A DNA stretch of 64,000 bases from Centropus unirufus (GCA_013397695.1 VYZI01000040.1:3726844-3790843), one strand, 5' to 3'; positions 25,261 to 38,703 are shown, counted from the first letter of the stretch. Numbers and translations: made by a program. The notes: generated by a model from the sequence alone, not told the origin.

Positions 25261-27614
25261 ATTTTATTTCTAATCGACTCCTGTTTACGGGCTCTCAAAG
25301 TATCAGAAATTGAAGAGATAGGGGGGAAGCAGGTTCTGATAGACCACTGCATTGTGCCAAAGAAAGGAAAAGTGTTGGTCCTGCCCAGGCAGTTTGTGGC
25401 ACGGGCAAGCTGGGAGTTGAGGGAACACCAAGACAGTGTTAGCATCATAAAGAGCAAACACTTGCCCTTAGAAAGCTTTTCATAGACGTCACAGCAGAAA
25501 AGGTTTTTAGAGATAATTGGCAAATATTTGCAGGAGGTTCTTGAGCATGAGAGAGTAAATGGCAGAGGAGAGAGCTGTGCAAACTAAAATGGGTGATAGT
25601 GGCTGCCAAGGGATCAGGCTACAGGGTTCAAGCAGATCATTGATGTGGTCACCAAAGGAAATCTCTGTCTCAAGTTGCATGGAAATGCCACATGCACGTT
25701 AACACGTGCACAAAGCAATGGGGCAGAACCATACGTATATCTCAGATTTCAAAGTGAGTACAAGACGTGCAGATGTGGGAAAAAGATGCTTTCTCACAGA
25801 GAGCTCCAGGCTTTAAGGAGAACTTTCTAAGACCACTGTGTATGCCTAGATGGAAAACAGGACTTCTCAGGGACGAAGGTTCAAGCAAAAGGAAGTGGTG
25901 TCAGGAAGGCAGGGTCACCTTGGCCTCTGGAGGCGGTAAAGAATCTGGATGTGGTGGAGGAGAGGATTCCTTTGGGATTTGTGGTGTTTGAGATGAAAGA
26001 GCTCTCCCGGCCTCCCTCATCTCCAAGCACAGAGGCAGGTGCTGACAGCCCTGAGCTGCTCTGCTGACAGAGGGCTGAACGGTCTCTGTCTGATGGCCCT
26101 GTGTCCGATTTACTCAACCTGCCTGTCCAATGATTGTCCCCGCCGGCAGGATTGTAAGACTTTCATGGGGTGGCACATGAATTCTAGAAGAGCTGCCCAG
26201 AAAACGTACCTGGAAACCAGGGAATTGTGTTCCCCAGCCTGTGTTTGGGAGGAATGCCCTGAAAAGTCACTCCTCTAGGGGACAGACTTCATAAAGAATG
26301 TAATTTCTGTCCTCTGTCATGGCCAAGTGGCTCGGCAGTCTGGCAGGATCATAACAGGCAGGCATGACTGAGTGAGCAAAAATGCTCATGGTGTGGTAGC
26401 ATCTGGTCCGGCATGTGTGTCTGCAGCCCCCAGGGATGCTAGGAATCATCCTGAGTAGCTCAATCTCATTGATGGCCATAGCACATCTTTACTGATGTCC
26501 GTGTGGATGCCTGCTACATCTAGGCTTATTTTTCCCAACGCCACCATCGCACCGTGGTCTGTCTGACAGCTCTGCGTGGAGCACAGCAAAGGCTCCATTG
26601 GGACATCCGCTGTGGCTTCTTAATTTAATTCCTCGTGCAGCTGAAGAGAGCGGTCATGAAACTTCACAAGGCTGGCAGGAGGGAGGGCTCTGTGTCTGTC
26701 AGGTACACCAACCATAAATCAGGTGTGGCATGGACAACATGCTGCCTCCTCCTCCACAGGCTCCACTGCTGGCTGGAGGACACAACTCTGAAGACAATTT
26801 GTTCGAGGGGGGCCACCACGTGCTTTCTCATGCTCTTGAGGCAGTCTTCATCCTCCAAGCCCAGGCTAACTTAGAGCTCGGCTAACTTACAGCACACAAG
26901 GTACAGGCATCTTAGTGGCTTTTACACAGCCACTGGGAGTCAAAACCAGTGTCCTCAGTAGATCTGCATCTTCCCAACGCTAATATCAAGCCACGTGGCT
27001 TTCTGAAAATCAACACATTCTGGAAGGTGTTTCCCTAACACACTGAAGAGTCTATTTTGACTGCATTAACTTATTTTCTTGTCTGTTTTTTAAGTCTTTG
27101 AAGTTTTTTTTTTTTCCCTTTTTCCTTTTTTCCACCCCTGCATCTGTCTTCAGGTTTGATGAAGCTGAGCTTTGCTCTCCTTGACTCAGGGCTAACCTCT
27201 GCCAGGAACATCGTACATGGTACTAAGATGGGTCTTCATTGCACATTCATCATGCCACGATACTGTGCACAAAGAGCCTGTATACAAGAGGTCTAAGAAT
27301 GCCTTTGAAGCCACCTTGGGCTAGGTAAACCTCAAAGTGTTAAACTGTTCATCCCAGGACACAAAGAAAAACAGAAATATCTCTAGGGCTGACACTCTTC
27401 CTTGATGCCAGGCCCTGGTACCCTGCATCTGGCTGAATCCCAGCCACCTTGCTGGTCTGCTCACAGCTCCCCTGGGCAAAGGGCACCTCCTGGTCCTCCA
27501 CACACTCCTGTGACTCTTCTTTGCCTTGTATGGAGGTCCTCTGCAGAATGAAAAGTGTTTTGGTTCTGCTTCTCTGGCCTTTTTCTCCCTCCCTCTCTCC
27601 CTTTGACTTTTCCA

Positions 27615-27632
27615 AGAGAGAGAGAGAGAGAG
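27615..27632. repeat. (AG)9 microsatellite
   Basis: Nine uninterrupted AG units. Confidence 0.9.
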
Positions 27633-30600
27633 GTGCTGGCCAAAGTCAAATGCACCATTCCAGGAGAGGAAATGCCATTATACTGGCATCATGAATGAGA
27701 GGGATCCTAATGTATTTAAAGCTAAGCATGAGCCGGGGTACATCTGGGTTCTGTTCTCTGTCGTGCTCCAGGTTTTCTCTGAAGTTTGCCCTACTTAGAG
27801 TCCCTACGCCACAACCTCCCTCCCTGTGAAAACAGAGCTGTAATATTTTCCTTGCATCTTAAAAGTACTGAGGTTGTGAAAGACTTGGATAGTTCAGTGC
27901 AGAGGTAATTAAAAATGCAAGATAAGGTGGATTAATTATACCCCAGGCCTCTGGTAACAGAAGCCAAATGTCATGCTCCGTGTTTTTATAAGGAAGAAAT
28001 ATGTGTTTGGACCATGCTGTGTCATCAGGCTCTGCTCCCTAATGCTGATGTATGGGGACTGAGGCAGGGCGGGAGGCTGGGAATGCCACGGTGGGGAGAG
28101 CAGGGATGGGAGCTCCCCCTAGACCTGCTCTGGGGTTGCCAGGGCTGCTGCTGTGATTTAAACACGAGGGCCTGATTCGGCAAGTTGCTGAAGGCATCTG
28201 GAGTGGCTGAGAGAGCAAGGCACTGACTCCAGCCTGGCCGTAAAACCACCTCAGCATGAAATAGCCCTATTTTGGTGTATGGGGCAGGAATGGGGTTGTG
28301 TGGGTTTTTTTTGTATATAGGCGTGCATGGCCATCATGTTCCCCTCAGGTATGCATGTGTGCGCCTGACTGCAACATGTGCCCTTCTTGGCCAGTATTCC
28401 GGGTGATAAAAGATGGACCTAACTGCAGATTCAGCACACCGGGGTTAACCTCTGGCTCACTGGCAGCCAGTAAAGGGAAAAAAACAAACCCTGTTTGATT
28501 TGTTCCTGTAAAAACAGCTGATCTGGATTGGATTTTGTCCAAGTCTATGTGACTACACACCCCAATCCCTATAGTCGGTATGCAAAGATATTAAAAAAAA
28601 AAGGGAGACATTTTAGAATGCAGCCAGATTTTAAAAGGCCTGCTTGAATTGTAAGAAATAGTGAACTTTGGCCAGGTATTTTGGTATTTGAGCAAAAAAT
28701 GAAATCCCTGTGCAGGATTTGTTATATTATTGAGCTATTATAAGTATCCTCAGTGAGAGAACACACACTCTCCCCCACCCCGCCAGTTTTACTGGCCTTC
28801 TCCAGGAGAGTCAAGCAAAAATAAAACAAAATATACCTGTGTATTAGCAGTGAAGGAGAGTTCCTTCAGGAGGGGAAAAGCCTGCAAACACATTGATGGT
28901 CGTGGTGTGTTTCTGTCTTGCAGAAACATGGCAATGTAGATAAATGAAAGGATGGGAGTGGGGGTTACCTGTGGTGTGCATAAGAACTGGCTGAGCAGTA
29001 AAGCCCTTTTTTTCTCTGGATAACTTTTTCTTAGGTGAGCAAATGCCTGCTATAGAGACGTCAAACTTTTTCCAAGCAAGGTTCCAGGTAGGGAGCGTTG
29101 ACTTGCATATCTGAGAAATCACTTAAACTGCAAACTTCATGAGCAGATGTCGGTGTCCTGAAGCCGTTTGACTTTATTAAAGATGCAGGTGGCACGTTGG
29201 CGCTACTGACTCAGCAGCGATGGGCAGTGCCTGGGAGGGGCAGTGTCTCATCACTCTACCCAAAACTCTGGTCATACTCAATAAGGAAAGCCAAGCTAAG
29301 CTAGACTATAAAACTCAAACTACATTTTTTCAGTAAAAATTATGTGTGAACTCCAATTAGAAAATAGAATAACATTGATGTTAGTGATGTGTATGTAATT
29401 TTTCACATGTGGAAGATCGTAATGCCCAAAGGAGAATTAATTCCCTTCCTGTGGGCCCCCAGAGCACCGACCAACGAGGCTGTGCTCCTGCTCTGCCTGA
29501 CCAGTGATGCTCTCACCTGAGCATGGCGTGTGGAGCAGTTCCTTGCAATTTCTAGACCAGTTATTTGAATGTCGGTGCTACTCCTTGCACTTAAAACAAC
29601 TTATAGTGTCTCCAAAACAGGACTTGATGGGGGCTGATGGGTTCATTTGCCCTTTTTTTGTGTGCATTTTTAGCTTTATTTAAGTGTGAGTGCTTTATGT
29701 GCCAATTACAAATGTTTGCAGGGCGAGAGAGGCTGCAGTAGGAATGTGCCTGTTTTTAACCGACCCTGGGTGAGATATCTGCTTGCCATCTGTTGCTGGC
29801 ACAGGACACTGCTGCTTGGCCCTCAAGTGAAGATGGTCCACACCGGAGAAATGAGTGTACGTGGGTGCAGGGACAGCTTAGTGCCGGGTGGCAGCTAAAA
29901 GACTGGGACAGAAGCCTTTTCCCTAGGATTTTTGTGTCAGACCTCTGGGCCCATGGGGCTGGAAGGAATTGCTAGAGGAAGAATGTGAGGAGAAAGCTCT
30001 GGAAAGCACAGTAAAGTCCCATAGGTATAATCTGAACCCTCTCAAACTGTGAATTTGGCAGGTTGAGTTTCCAAGTTCATCTGGCTGAGACACCAAGGAA
30101 TCAAAGAGAAAGAAATCTCCTTTTCACTTGGTTCCAGGTGGAGCAAGATAACTTGTTCTGGCAGCCTTTCAGTGTCCCAGAAATGTGTAATGATGCTTGC
30201 TGAAGTACATGACCTTACCCTCTGGGGGAGAGTTCAGCATCTGCAATAAACTTGCATAGTCTAAACCATGCCCAGAACAAGAGGATGCTTTTCAAAAGGA
30301 GCTGGCGAGTTCTCACCGTTGCCTTCAGCAGTTGCAGTTCAGCCAGCTGATTTAATAAGGGACTTCAATGTATGTTCTGCTTCCAAAAAAACCTAAATTC
30401 TCTTTACTATTCAAAAAACAACAACTGACCTAAGGGGAGGAAAAAATATTTACAAATACAATTGTTTCCCTCAAACTGTGAGTTGCACTGCTTCCCTGCT
30501 CAGCTGGTGCTGTTTTGACACATGCATCTGATTATTTAACATGCTAATTAAAAGCCCCATGCCACATTGGCACTGGCCTCTTTTAGCACTTACTTGAAAA

Positions 30601-32180
30601 TTCCCAAAGGAGCTGGTGCCAGAGCCCACAGCATTGCTGCCCGCTGCCGCCTTGCACCAGGAGCAAACCTCAGGGCGATGTTCATGGAGCCTGAGCCATT
30701 GCCAGGCCTTTCAGGTCCTTTCCACTTCCCTGGTGCAGCAGAAAATGAGAACTGGATTAGCTGCATAAACTATTTGCTTTTCTTTGGGGAAAACCCAGGA
30801 GAAAAGGGATTCTTCACTCATATCCTGGAAGAGTTGTTTACATATGGGTTGTGTAGAAGTGCTAAGAATCACCTACTCTTCATATATGATAAAATATTAT
30901 GATGGTTTATTACGTGAGAAAAACTTTTGTTATAGTTAATGATCTTCTATTGTATCAATTTATTAGAAGAGAGACATTCCTCTTTAAAATAATATCCAGA
31001 ATTAAACTGGAACCTTTATTAGACATATTTAGGAATATAGAAGTCTTACCTATGGGAAAGGCATGCGTTCATTTGAATATGAAAGTACAAAGATGCTTTT
31101 ATATGTGAGGAAGTTGACAGGCAGCAATGCAATATTCCAAACTGAAATTTTAGCTCTAGTCAATGCATATTTCCAGGTTCCGCATTAGGTCTGTGAGCAG
31201 TCTTCTTTTCCTATTAAAAGAAATACGTTAGGTAAAGCCTGGAAGCAACTAGATAAAGAACAACTGAGTTTGTAGTAGCTGCTAACTCAATTCTGTAGTC
31301 TGAAAATAAGGGATGGAAGGGTTTTGTTGCAGAGAAGCAGTGACAGGTTTTTGCTCAGCTGTCAGATCACCTCGGGCTTTTCTCACAATGATTTATTTTG
31401 CACTTTACTCTGTATTTATTAAATGGTTTGTGTGATGCTTTGTAAAAGCTGGAGACACAGCAGCAAAACCCATTTTCCTCATGTACTGCTGAGCACCAGC
31501 GACACGAAAGCCTTGGCACAGCCCGTCATGCACACATGAAAGGAAAACTTACTGGAATGTTTGTGTGTGTTGGACTGGACAGCCTAGCAACTCTGCTTAA
31601 TGACATGAGTGAATGTAGTTGTGATTTAAGGCTACGCTGATCACTTACCTTATCATGAAATTGTGGGCTTTTTCTATCTCCCCACCTCCCACCAGCTTCA
31701 CCGTCCACTGATGTCAACAGGAATGAGTGCCCTGGGTGTGCAGCGGTGAGTCTGACATTTCAATGAGCCACAGCACAGGATCTGAGCAGCAATGAACACC
31801 CCAGCCTCTACAAACTACATAGGTTCAAGGAAGTGGGACAGGAGGATAGAGATAAGAAAAAATCTCAACTTTTTCTGCCTAGCTTTACACTGACTGTAGT
31901 GCAGAGACCCATCAGCAGGTGAGAGGCTTGTATCCAAGTCTTGATGTTTTTTTTCCTTAAAAATGCCTGTAAAAGCCAGAGCCTGTGAAGTGTCTGAATA
32001 AAACATGAGGTGAAAAATTGTGTCTCATTTCTACTGGGAATCAAAATCAACGGTGGAATGGGACTGCCCCTTCCCTGGTTTGATAGTAGCTGCAATCCCA
32101 CCAATTAATTACAACTTGGCCACTGGATACCTGGAGAACAAACATCCATACTGTATGAAAGATTTATATAATTGTCTCAC

Positions 32181-32193
32181 TTTTTTTTTTTTT
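32181..32193. repeat. T13 mononucleotide run
   Basis: Thirteen consecutive T bases. Confidence 0.9.
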
Positions 32194-33419
32194 CTAACGA
32201 AATACTCGTTCCACTTAAAACACAGAGTGCCTGGCCACTGCTCTCATTCAGAAAATCTATAAATTCAGTGGATGTTCGCACCGTATTTGTTAGACAGTCA
32301 CATGGCAGTACAGCCCGGGGCACCTGAAGCTGAGCATGAGTCACACAACCCCAGATGAAACCCAAAGAGCAACCCAGGACATCCAAGACAGGTAATGAAA
32401 GGCAGGAGGTATGATTCCACCTTCTGTATCCATTCAAGTGGGAGATGAAGGGACTTGTGCACTTCTCATGAGCCACCTCATCACAAAGCAAATCTCTCCA
32501 AAACTCTTTCTTTTTCCTATTATTTTTTTTTCACTGTGCGGGCCAGAGGGGCTTGCAGTGCTACAACATCTTACATCAGACAGTAGCATCCCGGCTGGGC
32601 TGATAGCCATGGAAGATGGACCTCTAAATAGAGCAGTGTTGGGGTCTCCTGCCTCTCTAAAATGGTCCAGTCATGCTAGGAAGATCTTCAGGATAAGGAA
32701 CTTTCACTGTCTATGAATGGGAAGGTGTCCAACCAGACTTTGCTTCCTGCAGGAACAAGACTGCAAACTCGACTGTTATACCACTGACCCCAGTATGGAA
32801 GTTCCTTTGGGAAACATGCAAAGCTTATTCACCTCATTCCCCAGAGGGCAATCAACTGCCACAGGATAAGAGAAACATTTTGTCACTACCACCCTGACTT
32901 AATTTGAGTTTCATTTCCAGGAAGAATACAGAGTATGATGAAATAATCTTGGCACTGCTGGCACACTGCAGGTGAGAGCAGGCTGCAGCTAAATGTCCCT
33001 TTTATGTCCTCCTCGCCATCGACAACAAAACCCACACAAAGCAGGCCGTTGCACCTTCCTGCTGTAGAAGCAGGGAAAGTTCCACCTTATGATGAGCAGT
33101 GCCCTTCACCAATAGGAAAAAACGGGTTTGTCACCTACTTTTGTACTCAGCTTGCTTCTGGTGAGAATTTTAAGCAAGGTGATTAATATGAGCTTTTCTT
33201 CTCTACACAAGTCTCACAGCAAAAGACCTGAAGGCAGAGGAGCCACCACATCTACTTCTTCTGTGTGGAACTACTCCAACAGCACATGGCCTTGTTTTCC
33301 TTTCGTACATGGAGCAGTTTATGCCAAGGGGACTTCCACCCCTACTTTGGGAAACTCTACAACCTCCTGTTGCTTTGTATCTGAGTTCTTGCATAAAACA
33401 CATTTTTTCCTGTCCGTAA

Positions 33420-33690
33420 CTTCATCCCATTACATCTAATCTTATCCCAAATGAGCCACCCTTGGTGTTTATAGCCTTCAAATACTTGCAGAGGGTTATC
33501 ATATCCTCCTCCATTAGTCATCATTTGGAAACGTTGTTTATGCTGAATTCTTTCAGGCTTTCCTCATTCAGCCATTCCCTCCCACCTCTCATCTGTGGTG
33601 GTGCTCTTGGAAAGCCCTCCAGCCTGTCTGGATCACCCCAGGCCCGAGGAGCACAGTTTCAATGGCAACAGCCCAGGTGCAGCCCCAGAA
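33420..33690 (-). mobile_element. Old CR1-like LINE fragment, antisense
   Basis: Read on the plus strand, the phrases TTCAAATACTTGCAGAGGGT, TATCATATCC, GAATTCTTTCAGGCTTTCCT and GCCCTCCAGCCTGTCTGGAT follow the order of an antisense amniote CR1 3' region but with heavy divergence. Boundaries are approximate. Confidence 0.5.
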
Positions 33691-36677
33691 GAGCGAAGGT
33701 GCAGCCCCAGCACCTCCTCGCTCTGCCACGCGAAGCCCCTGTGGGCAGCCCCAAATCACCCAGGCTTGTCCTGTCCCACGTTACAGCCACGGCTGCTGAT
33801 GGACGTGCCTGCTTTCCAGGTTTCTTCCATGGACTAGCAGTGTTTCAGCTTATTTGCCCCAAAATATTTTAATTTCTGTGTTCGCAGGCACAGTCCGATT
33901 TGGTTATTTCCTGCTCGTCTTTCTAACCTCTCCAACTTCCCCCATATTATTGCTGCATCCTCCCTCATTTGCTTTCAACTGCTTGGGCCAAATTGCAGAG
34001 AAAGCAGGGATGAGTCAGGAAGTGTATCCAGGCTCTCTGCCAGCCATTTTGCAAAGAAATCACCCACGCCACGAGTTCCCACCTCTCACAAGGCACAGCG
34101 ACACACTGTGGATTAGCAAATGGCTTTTCTCTTCCTAGCCCACCTGGCTACACGGGCAGGATCAGCAGTGGATGCCAGCTGACCCGTGTGGTCATGGGGG
34201 CTTGAAGGTGTCAGACTCCTACAGTGACCGGCAAGGTGCCCCTGGGCCCTCAGCAGACATCATCAGGGATTATTTACAAGCAGTTATTTCAGGTTAGACA
34301 TAAAAATGAACGTGACCTGATTTTCAGACGCTGAGTCCTTAGAGTTTCCATAGGTGATTTTGACCATCATGCTACCTAAGGAACGGAGCTCCAGGCATGA
34401 ATTGAGTGGAAGTAGAAAGGTTCATCCCCTTCCAATTTCACCTTTGAAACTGCTTTTGTGTAGGTGTCTGAATTTCAGCAATTTTGGAACTGTTTGCAAG
34501 CATATGTATGCATTTGTGCCTATGTTTGGAGGCAGAGACCAGGCAGAGGGACATCAGTACTCCCTGAGAACACAAGAACTGAAAGGGCGATGACAAAGGT
34601 CACTGGAAGTCTGTGGCCTTACTTGGGAGTGGGGTGGCCCGTGCTTCAGCCAGCAAACTGTTGCATATTTTCTCTCTTCAGAAACAGCCTGAATCACCTC
34701 ACACCTACATAAGCTGCTTTCCAGAAGGTGACCCGCTTTCCTGAATCCAACCATTTAATCAAACCAGGCTTTATTATTTTTTTTTTTTAGTTCTTTATGT
34801 AAAGTTACTCCTGGTTCACGAACACTTTCAGCAGCTGTTCATGGCCTTTCATCATTGCACCTCACACTTCCTCGGGGTTTTTTCCCACCTGATGACTGAG
34901 GCATCATGTCTGCCGACACAAAGTGAGCGTTCCCAGCTTCACTGCCTTCAGCTTCTAGAAAAATGCCTCTTTAGCAGGAAATGGCTTACATTTCACTAGA
35001 CCGAAAACTAATATTTACTAAGTCTGACTCGATCCATGGAACATTCCCAGTACCCAGCTGGCCAATACCTGGGCAGGCAGGGCCAGCTCCACGGAGCAGC
35101 CAAAGTAATGGGGTCCCCAGAACCACCTTAATACCCAGCACTGAGGTGCCTGGTAGATGACACAGGATTGACCTGCCCAAGCTTCCAGTGTGTGAGCCTG
35201 GTTCCATTCCCTCCCACTCTGCCCCACCAGGCTTGCACTGGATGGCCAGGAAGATGACCTGGAAGGTAAAGGCTCTGCACGCCCTCAGACCAGACATAAC
35301 CCCAAATCTCTCCAAGACTCCAATCAGTGTTATAGGGTAAATACAAGCTAGTGCCGCTCCACTGGCCTGATAGCAGCCAGGTTTGGTGTGCCTTGAGCAA
35401 AGTTCATTGCTGGAGAACTCTGTGCCTTGGAGTCCCTCAGGGAGTAGGGGTGGAGCCAATATCTTGGCACAGCTCGAGGAGGGAAGGTGAGGAGTCCTGC
35501 TGCAGTGGCAAAAGGCTCGGGGCAGACCTCCTATCAGAGCCCTGGGTTACTGGGAAAAACACCTCTAGACTCCCAACAGCAAGATTCCTCTCTCTTACTC
35601 TGTAGTGGAGCTCCCCAGGCTCCTTTAGAGTTATCAGGGTGAGGGAAAAACCTTTTGGATACAATTCATCTGACTTCATATACCTGCCTCCTTTTGAATG
35701 AGGTGACTTCGGTCCTAGTGCCCAGCAGCTGAACCAAGTAGAGCTCTACTGACTATAGATCTGAGTGGTGGGGACTGCTGCCCCAAAACCACCTCTTAGC
35801 CTCTGTGTGCAACCATGGGGTGGATCCAGGTAGAGGATGTTCTGCAAGCCTGAAGGCTGAAAACGGACAAAAGGAAGAGTGGGCAGGGAGGGAACTGCAG
35901 TGGCCACAGCGACAAAGACGTTTATATAGCTGCTTCCATGACCTCTATTAGCTCACACATTCCTGGCCATATCCTCTTGTAGGTGGGAGCAAAAGCTGAG
36001 GAACTATTTAGACTTGAGCTTTATTAAGTGCTACAAAAAGTGAGGGAGATTTTGAATGATACAGCTATCATGGTCCTACAGCTGTCCATGCTTACCCAGC
36101 ACCAGAACTGGGGGAAACAGCCAGGAGGCATCCCCGTTAGTAGGCTGGGAGCCAGCATAGATTCCCTGATGTCAGTGCACTGCTGTGCCCAAGCTAACAA
36201 ACCCAGGGTTTATTAGCTTAGAGGCAAAGCCAGGCACATGTGCCAGTACTGCCAACAGACCCAGTGCTGTGCCTGTTGTGACATCGGGCGGCACCTCGTG
36301 TTCTTAGCAGCTCTCTGTGCAGGGGCAGCCCGGGGCTGCTGCCTGGTTCCGACTGTAAGGGGCTCATAACCACAGCTTGCTTCAGGCCAAATGTGCAAAA
36401 CCCCCTTCTGTACATTCAGTAATAATGCATATACAGTAATAAATCTAAGGAAAAAGCTGTAGCAAGTGAGAGACAAGAAAGTCCAAGCCTGGTTTTGGTC
36501 ACCCATTTGGATCTATGCCTTGGAAATGAGCAAACCGCCGACAGCCCTCCTACATGAATAGCTTCCCCTCTGCCTGCTAGCTCCCGTGTCCTGGACAAAT
36601 GTCCTCCACTTCTTACTTGGTCTTAGAGACTGTCTGTCTCCTCCTAGGCATGAAAATGTGTCTTACAGGTTGACAAT
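33691..36677. other. Intergenic region, no gene recognised
   Basis: Unique-looking sequence of mixed composition. The 157-codon minus frame at 34986-35459 overlaps equally long frames on the other strand and has no recognisable domain. A T-run lies at about 34777-34788. Confidence 0.6.
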
Positions 36678-36990
36678 TGTCATGGTCCCAAAACGCTTTC
36701 AGGAGACGTGAGGTGGCAGGTGACGACACACGCAGTCACTGGTCTAACAGCAAGAAGGCAGCCGTCCATTTAGCCCTTCCTAACTGTTCCCCCTGCAAGG
36801 TAAAAACCGCTTGAGTACTCAGCACATGAAGTGCTTAAAAATCGTTGCGTGTGCGCTCGGGGTGAGAGAGGTGGTTTCTCTGCAAACTGCCTCCCTGTGA
36901 TCTGGCTGAATGTTTCAGCAGCCGAATAAAAACCCCTTTCCAACCCCTCTGCCTCTAAGCCCCCAAATAAGGGTGTGTGTATTCAGCACA
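36678..36990 (+). repeat. Possible solo-LTR-like segment
   Basis: A roughly 310-bp stretch starts TGTCATGG, contains AATAAA at 36925-36930 after a short GC-containing lead, and ends near CAGCACA before GC-rich DNA. Size and signal order resemble an LTR, but I find no matching target duplication or primer site, so this is weak. Confidence 0.2.
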
Positions 36991-37019
36991 TGCCCTGCTC
37001 TCAACCCAAGTCCCAGATC

Positions 37020-38072
37020 CTGGCAGGTGCTTCTCCTCCTCCTTTCACCACCCGAGCGTGGCCGATGTCCCCTGCCGATGTGAGGCGGGCACGCACAAAG
37101 GCGGTGGGGCACGGCGGCCGGGGGCGCGCAGGGGGCCCCGCTTGGCAAGGTGAGCGGTGCCCACCGGCTGGCGGGAGGCGCTGCCAGCTCCCTTTGTGCA
37201 GCCCGGGCAGGAAAAGGGGGGAAGGAGGGAACAACAGCAAGGGAGCGGATTCAGAGTGGAGCGGCTGGGGCCAGCGAGCTGTGGCTGATCCGTGCCAGCT
37301 GCTGCTCCTCCGGTCCGTGTGCCAGTTCTTTTGCTGGAGTAGGGCGGGAGGAGCCCCTGTGGGGCTGGAGGAAGGCAGGACCTTACCCACCCGCCTCCAG
37401 ATCGGCGGTCATGCCAGATTCCCTAAGGCTGGCACTCAAAGCGTGCTCCAGGCGCAGCCACAGCCTGGCCAACCCGAAGCCCCGGGTTCTGAGGGAGGCT
37501 GGAAAGGCAGCCATACTCCTGATGCCTAATCCAGAGCCGGGAATGCCACAGAGCCGGGCCCGTGTCTCCCAGGGAGGCATTCCCTGAGTCCTCAGCCCTG
37601 CCTGGTGCAGCCCCGGAGCAGCAGCCCGCAGGGAAATGGCGTGGCCGGGCCCCGGGAACAGCACGAAGGGAATCCTTTCCCCTTTCCTGGACCCAAGGAG
37701 CCACTCCAGCTCTCCCGGCCAATGGATGCTTTTGCCCTTTCCCTGCACTCCTGGATGCAGAAGCGTGGCTCCCGCAGCCGCTGCCCGAGCGGGGACCAGC
37801 GGGAAGCGGGCTGGCCCCGGGCAGCACGAGCCTTCCCGCCGGGATGCGGGGGGCGCGGCGTGGAGGCGGCTGCTCCAGGCGCCAGAGGGGCGATGCCCCT
37901 CGGGAGCGGAGCACGGCGGGAGCAGCTCCGCAGGGAAGGCGAGCTCCAGGCGGGGAGCCGGGCACGGCAGCGATCCCCGGGAGGGCAGCGGCCGCCCGTG
38001 GCCCCGGCCAGCACTTTCTGGGCGCTGCCTCTAGTGCCGGGCTGCCCGCGGCCGCCGAGCCCGGCGCCGCGC
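37020..38072. promoter_or_regulatory. CpG island
   Basis: Base composition changes sharply from the AT-rich surroundings to strongly GC-rich with many CpG dinucleotides, including GGCGGCCGGGGGCGCGC near 37110 and dense CpG from 37780 onward. In birds such islands usually mark promoters. No coding exon is recognised in it. A strong splice-donor-like site on the plus strand (AAG|GTGAGC, junction after 37149) would fit a first exon of an unannotated transcript. The right part may instead be GC-biased repeat sequence next to the gap. Confidence 0.55.
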
Positions 38073-38336
38073 NNNNNNNNNNNNNNNNNNNNNNNNNNNN
38101 NNNNNNNNNNNNNNNNNNNNNNNNNNNNNNNNNNNNNNNNNNNNNNNNNNNNNNNNNNNNNNNNNNNNNNNNNNNNNNNNNNNNNNNNNNNNNNNNNNNN
38201 NNNNNNNNNNNNNNNNNNNNNNNNNNNNNNNNNNNNNNNNNNNNNNNNNNNNNNNNNNNNNNNNNNNNNNNNNNNNNNNNNNNNNNNNNNNNNNNNNNNN
38301 NNNNNNNNNNNNNNNNNNNNNNNNNNNNNNNNNNNN
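38073..38336. other. Assembly gap (264 N)
   Basis: The unsequenced run sits inside the most GC-rich sequence of the window and abuts a CR1 fragment. Apparent open frames through it are artefacts. Confidence 0.99.
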
Positions 38337-38700
38337 CTCGGGGTGGAAGGGGCCTGAGGGATCATCCAGTTCCAACCGCCCTGCCTGGGCAGGGGCACGT
38401 CCCGCCTGGCTTTGGACACCTGCGGGGATGGCGGCTCCACCGCAGCCGCTCCGGCGCCCAATCCCCCTTGCAGTGAAGAATTATTTCCTAATATCCAATC
38501 TAAGCCTCCCGTGGAACAACCGAGGCCGTTCCCTCTCATCCCATCCCGTGTCACCTGGGAGAAGAGACCAACTCCCACCTCACCACAGCCTCCTTTCGGG
38601 CAGTTGAGGGTGACGAGATCTCCCCCCTTCTCCAGGCTCAACATCCCCAGTTCCCCCAGGCGCTCCTCGGGAGCCGCCTCAGGGATGTGGCTCCGTAGTG
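38337..38700 (-). mobile_element. CR1 LINE fragment, antisense, left end lost in assembly gap
   Basis: Read on the plus strand it starts GGAAGGGGCCTGAGGGATCA, then CAGTTCCAACC, TTTGGACACC, GTGAAGAATTATTTCCTAAT and CTTCTCCAGGCTCAACA, the reverse complement of the CR1 3' region. It is about 360 bp and unusually CpG-rich for CR1. The expected 3' tail repeats would lie inside the run of Ns. Confidence 0.8.
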
Positions 38701-38703
38701 GAC

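Larger units (their letters stand above)
24079..33419. other. Intergenic region, no gene recognised
   Basis: No exon or RNA gene recognised over 9.3 kb. It contains an (AG)9 tract, T-runs near 27106-27116 and 32181-32193, and one AT-rich conserved-looking block near its left end, each listed or named here. Confidence 0.6.

Noticed and set aside
34986..35459. 157-codon minus-strand open frame
   Set aside because: Overlaps other open frames on both strands, has no recognisable domain, and composition explains the lack of stops.
37562..38476. 304-codon plus-strand and 377-codon minus-strand open frames across the CpG island
   Set aside because: Both run through 264 Ns translated as X, and the rest is GC-rich sequence with few stop codons plus antisense CR1. 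No recognisable protein.
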